From Sphingobacteriaceae bacterium (GTDB taxonomy: Bacteria; Bacteroidota; Bacteroidia; Sphingobacteriales; Sphingobacteriaceae), in assembly GCA_947479815.1 (NCBI GenBank), contig CANKAT010000004.1, positions 1 to 64,000 on the forward strand: a stretch of 64,000 bases of DNA, given 5' to 3'. Position numbers and translations under genes: made by a program. Shown here piece after piece: positions 25,226 through 32,826 of this stretch (position 1 is its first letter; each line of letters starts with the position of its first letter). Below the pieces are notes generated by a model. The model made no database searches. It had not been told where the DNA came from and saw nothing but the letters and a program-made list of their open reading frames with translations.

Positions 25226-25915
25226 ATGAAACGATTTCTTCTAATTTTGGCCGCATCGGCAATTTCAACATTAAGCTTTGCACAAACAAAACCCATGGCT
25301 ACAACAGCTCCATTATTCAAAACCCCTAGCGACTCTGCCAGTTATGCTTTTGGCGCAAGTATCGCCAATGATCTGAAATCACGTGGAGTCACAAGTTTAA
25401 ATTATTCATTGATCTCAAAAGCCATGAATGATGTTTTATCTGGCGGAGTAGTTATTATGAGTCCTGAAAAATGTCAGCAAGTTATTTATACTTTTTTAAG
25501 TGCCATTGAAAAGAAAAAATTTGAGGGCTCGATCACAACTGCTGCAAATTTTTTGGCAGAAAACAAGAAAAAACCGGGAGTAACTACACTTCCAAGTGGT
25601 TTACAATTTGAAATTATAACTCCGGCAACTGGAGCTAAACCAGTGGCAACAGATGAGGTTACCGTACATTATAAAGGTACTCTTACCAATGGAAGTCAGT
25701 TTGATAGTTCTTTAGATCGCGGTGAACCAACTACATTTACGTTAAATCAGGTTATCCCAGGATGGACTGAAGGTCTTCAGCAAATGTCAGTAGGATCAAA
25801 ATACCGTTTCTTTATCCCTCATGCTCTTGGTTATGGAGAACGTGGAGCTGGCAAAGATATCCCTCCTTATAGTACGCTAATATTTGAAGTTGAATTGATC
25901 AAGATTGGGAAGTAG
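25226..25915 (+). CDS. Secreted FKBP-type peptidyl-prolyl isomerase
   Basis: The 229-residue protein has a signal peptide ending near TLSFAQ, a helical N-terminal dimerisation region of FkpA/Mip type (about 35-115, with DSASYAFGASIANDLKSRG) and a C-terminal FKBP domain (about 125-229). The FKBP domain has VTVHYKGTLTNGSQFDSS, VIPGWTEGLQQMSVGSKYRF and IPPYSTLIFEVELIKIG, and the active-site Tyr, Phe, Asp and Trp are present. It accelerates proline isomerisation and probably acts as a chaperone in the periplasm or at the outer membrane. It is transcribed alone, divergent from the AGMO gene. A 7-base repeat array begins at the base after its stop codon. Confidence 0.93.
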   Translation: MKRFLLILAASAISTLSFAQTKPMATTAPLFKTPSDSASYAFGASIANDLKSRGVTSLNYSLISKAMNDVLSGGVVIMSPEKCQQVIYTFLSAIEKKKFEGSITTAANFLAENKKKPGVTTLPSGLQFEIITPATGAKPVATDEVTVHYKGTLTNGSQFDSSLDRGEPTTFTLNQVIPGWTEGLQQMSVGSKYRFFIPHALGYGERGAGKDIPPYSTLIFEVELIKIGK

Positions 25916-26033
25916 GGGAAAGGGGAAAGCGGAAAGGTGGAAGCGGAAAGGTGAAAGCTAAAAGCTAAAAGATTAAAGCTGAAGATTAAAGTGAAAAGCT
26001 AAAAGGTTAAAGGGGAAAGCTGAAAGGCAAAAG
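25916..26033. repeat. Heptanucleotide array of AAAG type
   Basis: Seventeen units follow the FKBP stop codon directly. All are 7 bases except one of 6, and nearly all end in AAAG or AAG: GGGAAAG, CGGAAAG, GTGGAAG, CTAAAAG, ATTAAAG, TGAAAAG, GCAAAAG and others. Units vary in their first three or four bases, but phase is kept throughout. It lies between two convergent genes. The same vocabulary appears at 53781-53995. Confidence 0.85.
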
Positions 26034-26148
26034 TTATGAATGTTAGATTCAAAATCTAAGCAAAAAACGGATTAATTATCAGGGTCGCTAAAGCAAAATT
26101 ACCATTGTGCGGTTTTAGTACTAAACTCTATTACTGCTTATAACCTGA

Positions 26149-27297
26149 TTATTTTAAAAAATATTCTAGAAACAAAAACGCTTTTTCATTTGAATCTGGA
26201 TTGGGGGTATGATCGGGCCGGTTGGTCATAGCCACTCTATTTTCATAGCCTAAAAATCGATTCACTGCAATGCTATGATTTAAAGGAATCCAACGCTTTT
26301 CAGGATCTTCAGAACCCCCCGAAACAAGAAAGGGCCTTGGAGCCATTAGGGCATGCAGTTCATGCAGGTTTAGCCCTTCAGAAATCAATCTAGGGTACAG
26401 CCCTTTTGCCGGATTCTGTGCTGTTATAAGTCCTCTTTTACGCCATGGTTGAGGATGATACCCTAAATACCAGGGTTCCCAATAATTAATTGATTCTCTA
26501 CTTTCATCAAAAACAATTCCGGGATCAGACCAAACAGCGCAGGCAAATTTTTCATAAAGGCAGGAAGCAAACATAGCCCACTTTCCTCCATAAGAATGAC
26601 CCATGATACCAATTCGCTTACTGTCAACCTGCTTAACTTTTGCTAATACATTCCAGGCATTAGCCGCAGCATAGGCCAGCATAGAAAGAGGCTGAACACT
26701 GACATTTTTTATATCCGGATAATACAGCGAATAGGTTTTATTGTTCGTAGTTTCTGTTGTTCCCAATGAAAGTGTCACAAAACCACGTTTAGCAAGTTGA
26801 TAAGCAAAATTACGGTCAGGCAGATCAGCCCTTCCTAATCCGGCAGAAGTTTCGGGCTCGTAATAAACAGTAATTACTGCAGGCTTTTTACCAAGCCCGT
26901 CAGGTATCATTAAATATGCATCAGTTTGTTGGTTTGGAAGCCAGTAAAACCTAACCTTATATTGAGTAAATCCATCCTTGCGAGTTGAATCTCTGATTTC
27001 AAAATTCTGATTTGTAATTAATGCAGGCCATGCCCCCATTAGTCCGTTCCATTTGGCTAAAATTTCTTTACGTCTACTTGCCCAGTCTTGTTTATTTTTT
27101 ACCTGTTTTCCATTATAAAATGTTAAAGGAGAACGATAGTCGCCAAATTGGTCTTTAAATTCAAGCAAGGGAGTAAAATAGTTTGCTATTTTTTCAGGCA
27201 AGGGTTTTCCTTTCTGATCCAGTCTTTGTGCCAGTACCGTTCCTCCAAAAAAGACAGCTCCTAGCGCCAATAAAAATACTTTAGCTACAGACATCAT
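26149..27297 (-). CDS. Secreted alpha/beta hydrolase (dienelactone hydrolase/acetyl xylan esterase-like)
   Basis: The 382-residue protein has a signal peptide (VFLLALGAVFFGGTVLAQ) and an alpha/beta hydrolase core with the nucleophile elbow GIMGHSYGGKW, an oxyanion region VITVYYEPETSAG, an acid candidate in LVSGGSEDPEKRWIP and a His in NRPDHTPNPDSNE. Its start overlaps the stop of the upstream hydrolase by 4 bases, so the pair is co-translated. Related Bacteroidota proteins are annotated as acetyl xylan esterases or prolyl oligopeptidase-like enzymes, but I cannot assign a substrate. The C-terminus lies near the convergent FKBP gene, with a 7-base array between them. Confidence 0.8.
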   Translation of the reverse strand: MMSVAKVFLLALGAVFFGGTVLAQRLDQKGKPLPEKIANYFTPLLEFKDQFGDYRSPLTFYNGKQVKNKQDWASRRKEILAKWNGLMGAWPALITNQNFEIRDSTRKDGFTQYKVRFYWLPNQQTDAYLMIPDGLGKKPAVITVYYEPETSAGLGRADLPDRNFAYQLAKRGFVTLSLGTTETTNNKTYSLYYPDIKNVSVQPLSMLAYAAANAWNVLAKVKQVDSKRIGIMGHSYGGKWAMFASCLYEKFACAVWSDPGIVFDESRESINYWEPWYLGYHPQPWRKRGLITAQNPAKGLYPRLISEGLNLHELHALMAPRPFLVSGGSEDPEKRWIPLNHSIAVNRFLGYENRVAMTNRPDHTPNPDSNEKAFLFLEYFLK

Positions 27298-28409
27298 TTC
27301 AAATATTTTTCAAACCAATCGAGCATTTCAATCTTCATGTCATCGGTGTAAACATGACCGGTATTTTGATAAATAATACTTTTAAACTTATCCTTCTCTT
27401 TATACAATGAATATACTGTATCGAGCTTTTTCTCCAAGACCTTCATCCCACTCAGCGGAGAACCGCTATCACTATCACCTGTTAGCGCAAGAAATGGTCT
27501 AGGTGCAATAAGCCCCATTACCGCCTCCGTATCAAAGTGCTGAAGCATGCCCGGAACAAAATAATATATCCCATGCGATTTCAATTCACGTTGCTCAATG
27601 AGTTCTTTATATCGGGTAAAGCAGGCTACACCTACCACCACTTTAATTCTGGAATCCAAGGCAGCTAGCCACCATGCACGCGTGCTTCCCATACTCATTC
27701 CCTCTACACCTATCCGCTCCATATCAATTTCAGGACGACTATTTAAATAATCTAAAGCAATTTGCTCATCCCGAATCTGCATGCCCCAAAGCGAACGACC
27801 AAACCATAAATTGATCTTAAACTGGGATCCCTCTTGATCTGCTCCTTTTAATTGAGTTTCAAGCTCTCCTGCAGGTCCAGTACCTTTGCGTTCACCATTA
27901 AAATAACTGTCAATTGCCATTACAGCATAACCTTTAGAAATCAATAGTGCTAAAACATCTTGAGCTGTTGATGAATTGGAACCCATGATATTCTCCTTAC
28001 TGCTGCTATGACCATGTAAACCTAAAATAAGGGGCACCTTACCCTTCACATGCGATGGAATGGCGAGAAAACCGGGAATCCATCCATCTACCCCATTGTC
28101 AATCAGAAACTTTTCAAGAATGTATCCGTTCATTTGTTTCTTAAAAACCGTTTGAACATTGAGATTTTTTGGGCGCGGTGGAATGTCACCCAATAATTTT
28201 TGCAGTGTTTCACTGACCTGAACGCGCTCTTTTTTCCATGAAGTAAGTTCTGAGGGGAATTTATAATCGGGATATTCCCATTTCTGATAATACTCTGGAA
28301 CACCCGCCCATGGAGCCTGTTCTTTCCAAAGTACTTCTTGTGCAAAAACAGAAAAATTGTCTGTCAAATAAATGAAGGAAAGAAAAAAGAAACAAAAACA
28401 TTTTTTCAT
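27294..28409 (-). CDS. Secreted alpha/beta hydrolase
   Basis: The 371-residue protein has a signal peptide (CFFFLSFIYLTDNFSVFAQ) and an alpha/beta hydrolase fold. Visible are the oxyanion segment LILGLHGHSSSKENIMG, the nucleophile elbow GVEGMSMGSTRAW, an Asp in LALTGDSDSGSP and the catalytic His in YQNTGHVYTDDM, in the right order for a Ser-Asp-His triad. An extended region around WFGRSLWGMQIRDEQIALDYL is typical of dienelactone hydrolase and glucuronoyl esterase relatives. It is the first gene of a two-hydrolase operon. The two enzymes are only distantly alike and may act on different bonds of the same polymer; this is inference. Confidence 0.8.
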   Translation of the reverse strand: MKKCFCFFFLSFIYLTDNFSVFAQEVLWKEQAPWAGVPEYYQKWEYPDYKFPSELTSWKKERVQVSETLQKLLGDIPPRPKNLNVQTVFKKQMNGYILEKFLIDNGVDGWIPGFLAIPSHVKGKVPLILGLHGHSSSKENIMGSNSSTAQDVLALLISKGYAVMAIDSYFNGERKGTGPAGELETQLKGADQEGSQFKINLWFGRSLWGMQIRDEQIALDYLNSRPEIDMERIGVEGMSMGSTRAWWLAALDSRIKVVVGVACFTRYKELIEQRELKSHGIYYFVPGMLQHFDTEAVMGLIAPRPFLALTGDSDSGSPLSGMKVLEKKLDTVYSLYKEKDKFKSIIYQNTGHVYTDDMKIEMLDWFEKYLK

Positions 28410-28460
28410 ATTTATGAATTAAATACCTAAAAATCAATAACTTATTAACTACTCAAATAA

Positions 28461-29231
28461 TTATACTTTCCTTGCTTCAGCTATAAGTTTTGAAGAAAGT
28501 TCAGTTCCAAGGTATTTATCAATGATACTGTGAACCCCATACAATAAAGGTGTCATCAGTATGGCAACTACAAACTTATAGCTGTAATTTACAATACCGA
28601 TAGCAGCAACCATTTGCCAAGTCCAATTATATTGTGGATTAATATAGAAGGCAATAAAAATGACCACAAAGCTATCAATGAACTGCGAAGCAAGGGTTGA
28701 ACCGGTAGCCCTTAGCCAGAGAAATCGCTCCCCTGTAATTTTCTTAATCCGGTGAAAAATTAGTACATCAACCATTTGTCCAATTAAAAATGCGATGATT
28801 GAACCCACTATGATCCACATTCCCTGACCAAAAATTGCACTAAAAGCGTTATTCATATTAATTGCTTCGCCATTAACAGTTTGATTGACCCAGAAATCAG
28901 AAGGTGCCAGATTCATAGCAAAGCCAACAACAAAAAAAGCATATGTAATTAAGATAGCAGCTAGAATTGATAAAAAACGAACCTGCTTAATTCCAAAATA
29001 TTCATTGATGATATCTGTCATAATAAATATCAATGGCCAGGTTACTACGCCTGCAGACATGTTGAATGAAAGATCAGGAACACCAAACATATTAATGTCG
29101 AATTTTTGGATACCTAATGAACCTTCAACCGTAAAGATTTTAACCCCGATAAACTCTGCAAGAATAGCATTTGCGATTAAAAAGGCAGCCAGAACAAGAA
29201 AAAGACGACTTTCTTTGGTTTTATAAGTCAT
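28461..29231 (-). CDS. Queuosine precursor transporter, YhhQ/VUT family
   Basis: The 256-residue membrane protein has about six transmembrane helices and the family motifs MTDIINEYFG (about 71-80) and LRATGSTLASQFIDSFVVIFIAFY (split at about 173-197). YhhQ imports queuine or preQ0/preQ1 for queuosine modification of tRNA; this function is known for the E. coli family member. It appears to be transcribed alone, divergent from the aminotransferase gene with about 100 bases between starts. I see no preQ1 riboswitch in that spacer. Confidence 0.9.
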   Translation of the reverse strand: MTYKTKESRLFLVLAAFLIANAILAEFIGVKIFTVEGSLGIQKFDINMFGVPDLSFNMSAGVVTWPLIFIMTDIINEYFGIKQVRFLSILAAILITYAFFVVGFAMNLAPSDFWVNQTVNGEAINMNNAFSAIFGQGMWIIVGSIIAFLIGQMVDVLIFHRIKKITGERFLWLRATGSTLASQFIDSFVVIFIAFYINPQYNWTWQMVAAIGIVNYSYKFVVAILMTPLLYGVHSIIDKYLGTELSSKLIAEARKV

Positions 29232-29330
29232 TTGTTTAAGATCTAATTACAGTTCAAAATAATAATTAAATCCGGATAATAATGGAACATTTTAAATCAG
29301 GATAGTAGAATTTGTTATTTTAGCTCCATT

Positions 29331-30473
29331 ATGCATATACAATCCAAATTGCCTGATGTTGGCACTACAATTTTCACAGTCATGTCACAGCTTGCGGTTC
29401 AACACCAGGCTATTAATTTATCGCAGGGTTTTCCTGATTATGAATGTTCTCCAGAACTCATCAGGTTAGTAGATCATTACATGAGATCAGGTTACAACCA
29501 ATATGCACCGATGGCCGGACTTTTATCGCTTAGGGAACGTATCGCAGAAAAACAAGAAAAGCTTCACCATGTTATTTACAATCCTGATACAGAAATAACG
29601 ATCACTGCTGGAGGAACACAAGCACTATTTGCTTCTATTGCATGTGTAATCAGACCAGATGATGAGGTAATCATTTTTGAACCTGCCTATGATGCTTATG
29701 GCCCTACAGTAACCCTCTTTGGTGGCCGTATCCGGTCGGTTGAACTAAGTGCTCCAAACTATTCGATTGATTGGGTAGAAGTAGGTAAACTGATCAATGA
29801 TAAAACCCGAATGATCATTTTAAACTATCCCAACAATCCGACGGGAAGAACACTGGATGAGCATGATATAAAATGCTTGATTAATTTAACAAGAGGTACC
29901 AATATCCTCATACTGAGTGACGAGGTTTATGAGCACCTTATTTATGATGGGAAACAGCATCTGAGCTTATCTCGCTATCCTGAATTGAGAGAAAGAAGTT
30001 TCATTACTGCCTCATTTGGAAAACTTTTGCATGCAACTGGATGGAAGGTTGGTTATTGCCTTGCACCGGAAGGGTTAATGAAGGAATTTCGAAAAATTCA
30101 TCAGTTTGAAGTATTTAGTGTCAACTCATTTGTGCAATATGCGATATCAGACTTTTTAAAGAATGATCGTAATTACCTAGAAATTAGCGAATTTTTTCAA
30201 GTTAAAAAAGATTTTTTTGGCACCTTGATGAAAGAAACACGTTTCGACCTGTTAACCTGTAATGGTTCTTATTTCCAATCTGTACAATATAGTAGGATAA
30301 GCGATGAAAAAGATACTGATATAGCAATAAGGTTAATAAAGGAATTTGGAGTTGCGGGAATACCGGTCTCTGCATTTTATTCAAAAGGTACAGACGATCA
30401 TGTGCTTCGTTTTTGTTTTGCAAAAAAGAAAGAAACACTTGAAAAAGCCGTAGAAATCTTAATTAAAGTTTAA
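29331..30473 (+). CDS. PLP-dependent methionine/aromatic-type aminotransferase (YbdL-like)
   Basis: The 380-residue class I/II aminotransferase has a family head LSQGFPDYECSPELI and substrate/cofactor motifs YNQYAPMAGLLSLRE, TAGGTQALFASI, NYPNNPTGR and LSDEVYEHLIYD. The PLP lysine sits in SFGKLLHATGWKVGY, and Arg in LRFCFAKK near the C-terminus binds the carboxylate. It most resembles YbdL/KAT-III enzymes, which transfer the amino group of methionine or glutamine and are used in methionine salvage. An omega-amidase gene lies next on the same strand, 537 bases downstream, consistent with the transaminase/omega-amidase route. The preferred amino acid cannot be read from the sequence. Confidence 0.9.
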   Translation: MHIQSKLPDVGTTIFTVMSQLAVQHQAINLSQGFPDYECSPELIRLVDHYMRSGYNQYAPMAGLLSLRERIAEKQEKLHHVIYNPDTEITITAGGTQALFASIACVIRPDDEVIIFEPAYDAYGPTVTLFGGRIRSVELSAPNYSIDWVEVGKLINDKTRMIILNYPNNPTGRTLDEHDIKCLINLTRGTNILILSDEVYEHLIYDGKQHLSLSRYPELRERSFITASFGKLLHATGWKVGYCLAPEGLMKEFRKIHQFEVFSVNSFVQYAISDFLKNDRNYLEISEFFQVKKDFFGTLMKETRFDLLTCNGSYFQSVQYSRISDEKDTDIAIRLIKEFGVAGIPVSAFYSKGTDDHVLRFCFAKKKETLEKAVEILIKV

Positions 30474-31010
30474 CAGTAACATGCATTATCCATCACTAAT
30501 ATATACCTAAAAAAAATCGCCCATTCTATCATTTCTTGAGAAACATTACAAAAACCTTCGGAATCTGGGTTAAATAATAATCAAATACTGAATTTTATCA
30601 ACTCATACCTATGGGCAATAAAAAAAAGTATTATCTCTAGAGTTTAGTTCATAATTAAAAACTCAGTCTTGTATTTTCTCATCTTTCAACTAGTTTCTAA
30701 GCTTTTATGCCCTTTTGTGTTCACAATTAAAAAATTGGACAATTCTAAAATCGGCCTAGGCTAGATTTTAAACTAAAACCATTGATATTCATATAATTAA
30801 AAAAATAAAAAATTAGCTTTTACTGTTTATTCGCAGTTATTTATGGTGAGTTAAACAAATCAATAGCTTTTTGGAGCATTTAATTAATTAGTTAAGGGGG
30901 GTTAAGAACTTATAAATGTTGCACCTCATAAACAATTTTTTATATTTATATAAATTCCAAAATATAAGTTTAAAAGCATTTTTTTTATTGATCACGTAGA
31001 ATAAAATCGA
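30474..31010. other. AT-rich intergenic region
   Basis: I see no gene, strong hairpin or RNA-like fold in these 537 bases. It probably holds the terminator of the aminotransferase gene and the promoter of the omega-amidase gene. An early stretch (30600-30900) is composed almost wholly of A/T runs, and a G-run lies at about 30896-30902. Confidence 0.4.
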
Positions 31011-31793
31011 ATGAGTGTACTAAAAATAACCACCTTTCAGACTTACCTATTTTGGGAAAACATTGACAAGAACCTTCAGTATCTGAGTTTAAGACTTGGA
31101 TCAATTCGTGAGACTACTGATCTTATTGTTCTTCCTGAAATGTTTAGTACGGGTTTTTCTATGGATTCGGAAAATCTTGCCGAAAAGATGAACGGTAAAA
31201 CCATGAAATGGATGGTTGAGCAGGCAAAAAAATATAAATGTGTAATTACCGGAAGTATCATCATCAAAGAAAAAAATAAGTATTATAATCGATTGATTTG
31301 GATGCGCCCCAACGGAACTTATGAGTATTATGACAAAAGGCATCTGTTTGGCTTAGGCGAAGAGGATCAGCATTATACGGCAGGTTCTAAAAAGCTTTTC
31401 GTAGAACTTAAAGGCTGGAAAATTTGTCCGGCAATCTGTTATGACCTTCGTTTCCCTATTTGGCTTAGAAATACAAATCAGGAATACGACATGTTATTGA
31501 TCGTTGCCAATTGGCCCGAACGTCGTTCATTACACTGGCGCTCACTTATCCCTGCAAGGGCCATAGAAAACCAAGCTTTTGTAGTTGCTGTTAACCGGGT
31601 GGGTCATGACGGAAATGAAGTTTATCATTCCGGTGATTCTATGTGCATAGATCCAAATGGGAAAGTAATTTATTATAAACCCAATGATGAAGACTTGTAT
31701 ACTTTTTCAATCAATAAAAATGATGTAACCGAAGCTCGCGCCTCTCTTCCATTTCTTAAAGATGGCGATTCATTTACACTAACTGATCAATAA
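31011..31793 (+). CDS. Omega-amidase, nitrilase superfamily (YafV-like)
   Basis: The 260-residue cytoplasmic enzyme has the nitrilase triad: Glu in LIVLPEMFSTGFSM, Lys in YYDKRHLFGLGEE and Cys in PAICYDLRFPIWLRN. The sequence around these follows YafV/Nit2, omega-amidases that hydrolyse alpha-ketoglutaramate and alpha-ketosuccinamate, products of glutamine and asparagine transamination. Together with the preceding methionine-type aminotransferase it makes a plausible pathway that pulls transamination forward. Its stop lies close to the convergent PPK2 gene. Confidence 0.9.
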   Translation: MSVLKITTFQTYLFWENIDKNLQYLSLRLGSIRETTDLIVLPEMFSTGFSMDSENLAEKMNGKTMKWMVEQAKKYKCVITGSIIIKEKNKYYNRLIWMRPNGTYEYYDKRHLFGLGEEDQHYTAGSKKLFVELKGWKICPAICYDLRFPIWLRNTNQEYDMLLIVANWPERRSLHWRSLIPARAIENQAFVVAVNRVGHDGNEVYHSGDSMCIDPNGKVIYYKPNDEDLYTFSINKNDVTEARASLPFLKDGDSFTLTDQ

Positions 31794-31839
31794 CTCAGAT
31801 TCTGTAATTCGCAAAATCCTTTAAATAAAATCGATCTAT

Positions 31840-32712
31840 TTATTGTTCATTGAACAATCTATTCCTGCAATCTTCGAGTTTTAATTTTTCAATATCAGAA
31901 AGTTCAGGTAATTGCAATTGCATCGATTTAAACGTATCAATAATGATTTTACTGATGGTAATTCTGGTAAACCATTTTTTATCGGCAGGAATAATATACC
32001 ATGGAGCATGCTCTTTACTAGTTGCATTGATGGCCTCTTCATATACCCTCATGTAATCATCCCATAAAGTACGTTCATCAATATCGGCAGAAGAAAACTT
32101 CCAGTTCTTATTGGGCTGATCTATTCTTTCTAAAAATCGCTTCTTTTGTTCCTTTTTAGAAATATTTAGAAAAAACTTAATGATTACTGTACCATTAATA
32201 GAGATATGTTTTTCAAAATTACGAATACTCTCATACCGTTCTTTCCAGAAATCAGCACGCATAGATTCTGCGGCTTTAAACCCCTCATTAAAACTATATT
32301 CAGGATGAACTTTACAGACCAAAACATTTTCATAATGCGAACGATTATGTATTCCAATCCTCCCCCGCTCAGGCAAGGCCTTATAATGTCTCCATATAAA
32401 ATCATGATCAAGCTCTTCTTGACTAGGTTGTTTGAAGCTATAAACCTGACAGCCCTGCGGATTTAAACCACTCATCGTAGTTTTTATGGCACTGTCTTTT
32501 CCAGCTGCGTCCATACCCTGAAAAATAATAAGCAACGAGTGTTTGTTCTGAGCATACATCTTTTCCTGTAAGTTACTCATTTCAGCACTTAACTCCTTTA
32601 GCAATTCAGCAGCTTCATTAGTAGTGAGCTTACCCGTGAATTCAGGATCATGATCTTTAACACTAAAATGAGTTTTAGGACTTATTTTGAATTTTTTAAT
32701 TAAATCATCCAT
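31840..32712 (-). CDS. Polyphosphate kinase 2 (PPK2) family protein
   Basis: The 290-residue protein has the PPK2 core: Walker A LLIIFQGMDAAGKDSAIKT, lid module RSHYENVLVCKVHP after PERGRIGIHNR, and the Walker B-like IIKFFLNISKKEQ. These enzymes use polyphosphate to phosphorylate nucleotides (class I ADP, class II AMP, class III both) or the reverse. The subclass is not decided from sequence. I chose ATG 32712 (MDDLIKKFKIS...), which starts at the usual family N-terminus; an upstream ATG at 32775 would add a hydrophobic stretch without counterpart. Divergent PBP1A follows after about 110 bases. Roles in nucleotide pools under stress are inferred from the family. Confidence 0.9.
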   Translation of the reverse strand: MDDLIKKFKISPKTHFSVKDHDPEFTGKLTTNEAAELLKELSAEMSNLQEKMYAQNKHSLLIIFQGMDAAGKDSAIKTTMSGLNPQGCQVYSFKQPSQEELDHDFIWRHYKALPERGRIGIHNRSHYENVLVCKVHPEYSFNEGFKAAESMRADFWKERYESIRNFEKHISINGTVIIKFFLNISKKEQKKRFLERIDQPNKNWKFSSADIDERTLWDDYMRVYEEAINATSKEHAPWYIIPADKKWFTRITISKIIIDTFKSMQLQLPELSDIEKLKLEDCRNRLFNEQ

Positions 32713-32826
32713 AAAAAAAATTAAAATATTTAGTGATTTTGGCAGGTCAATTGCAATAAAAATTAAGCAATTCAAAAATCACAGAAATTTACACCATATT
32801 AATCATGATTTCCTCATCTTTACCCT

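Noticed and set aside
28410-29330. preQ1 riboswitch near the yhhQ-type gene
   Set aside because: The leader is short and AT-rich and has no preQ1 aptamer-like pairing that I can see.
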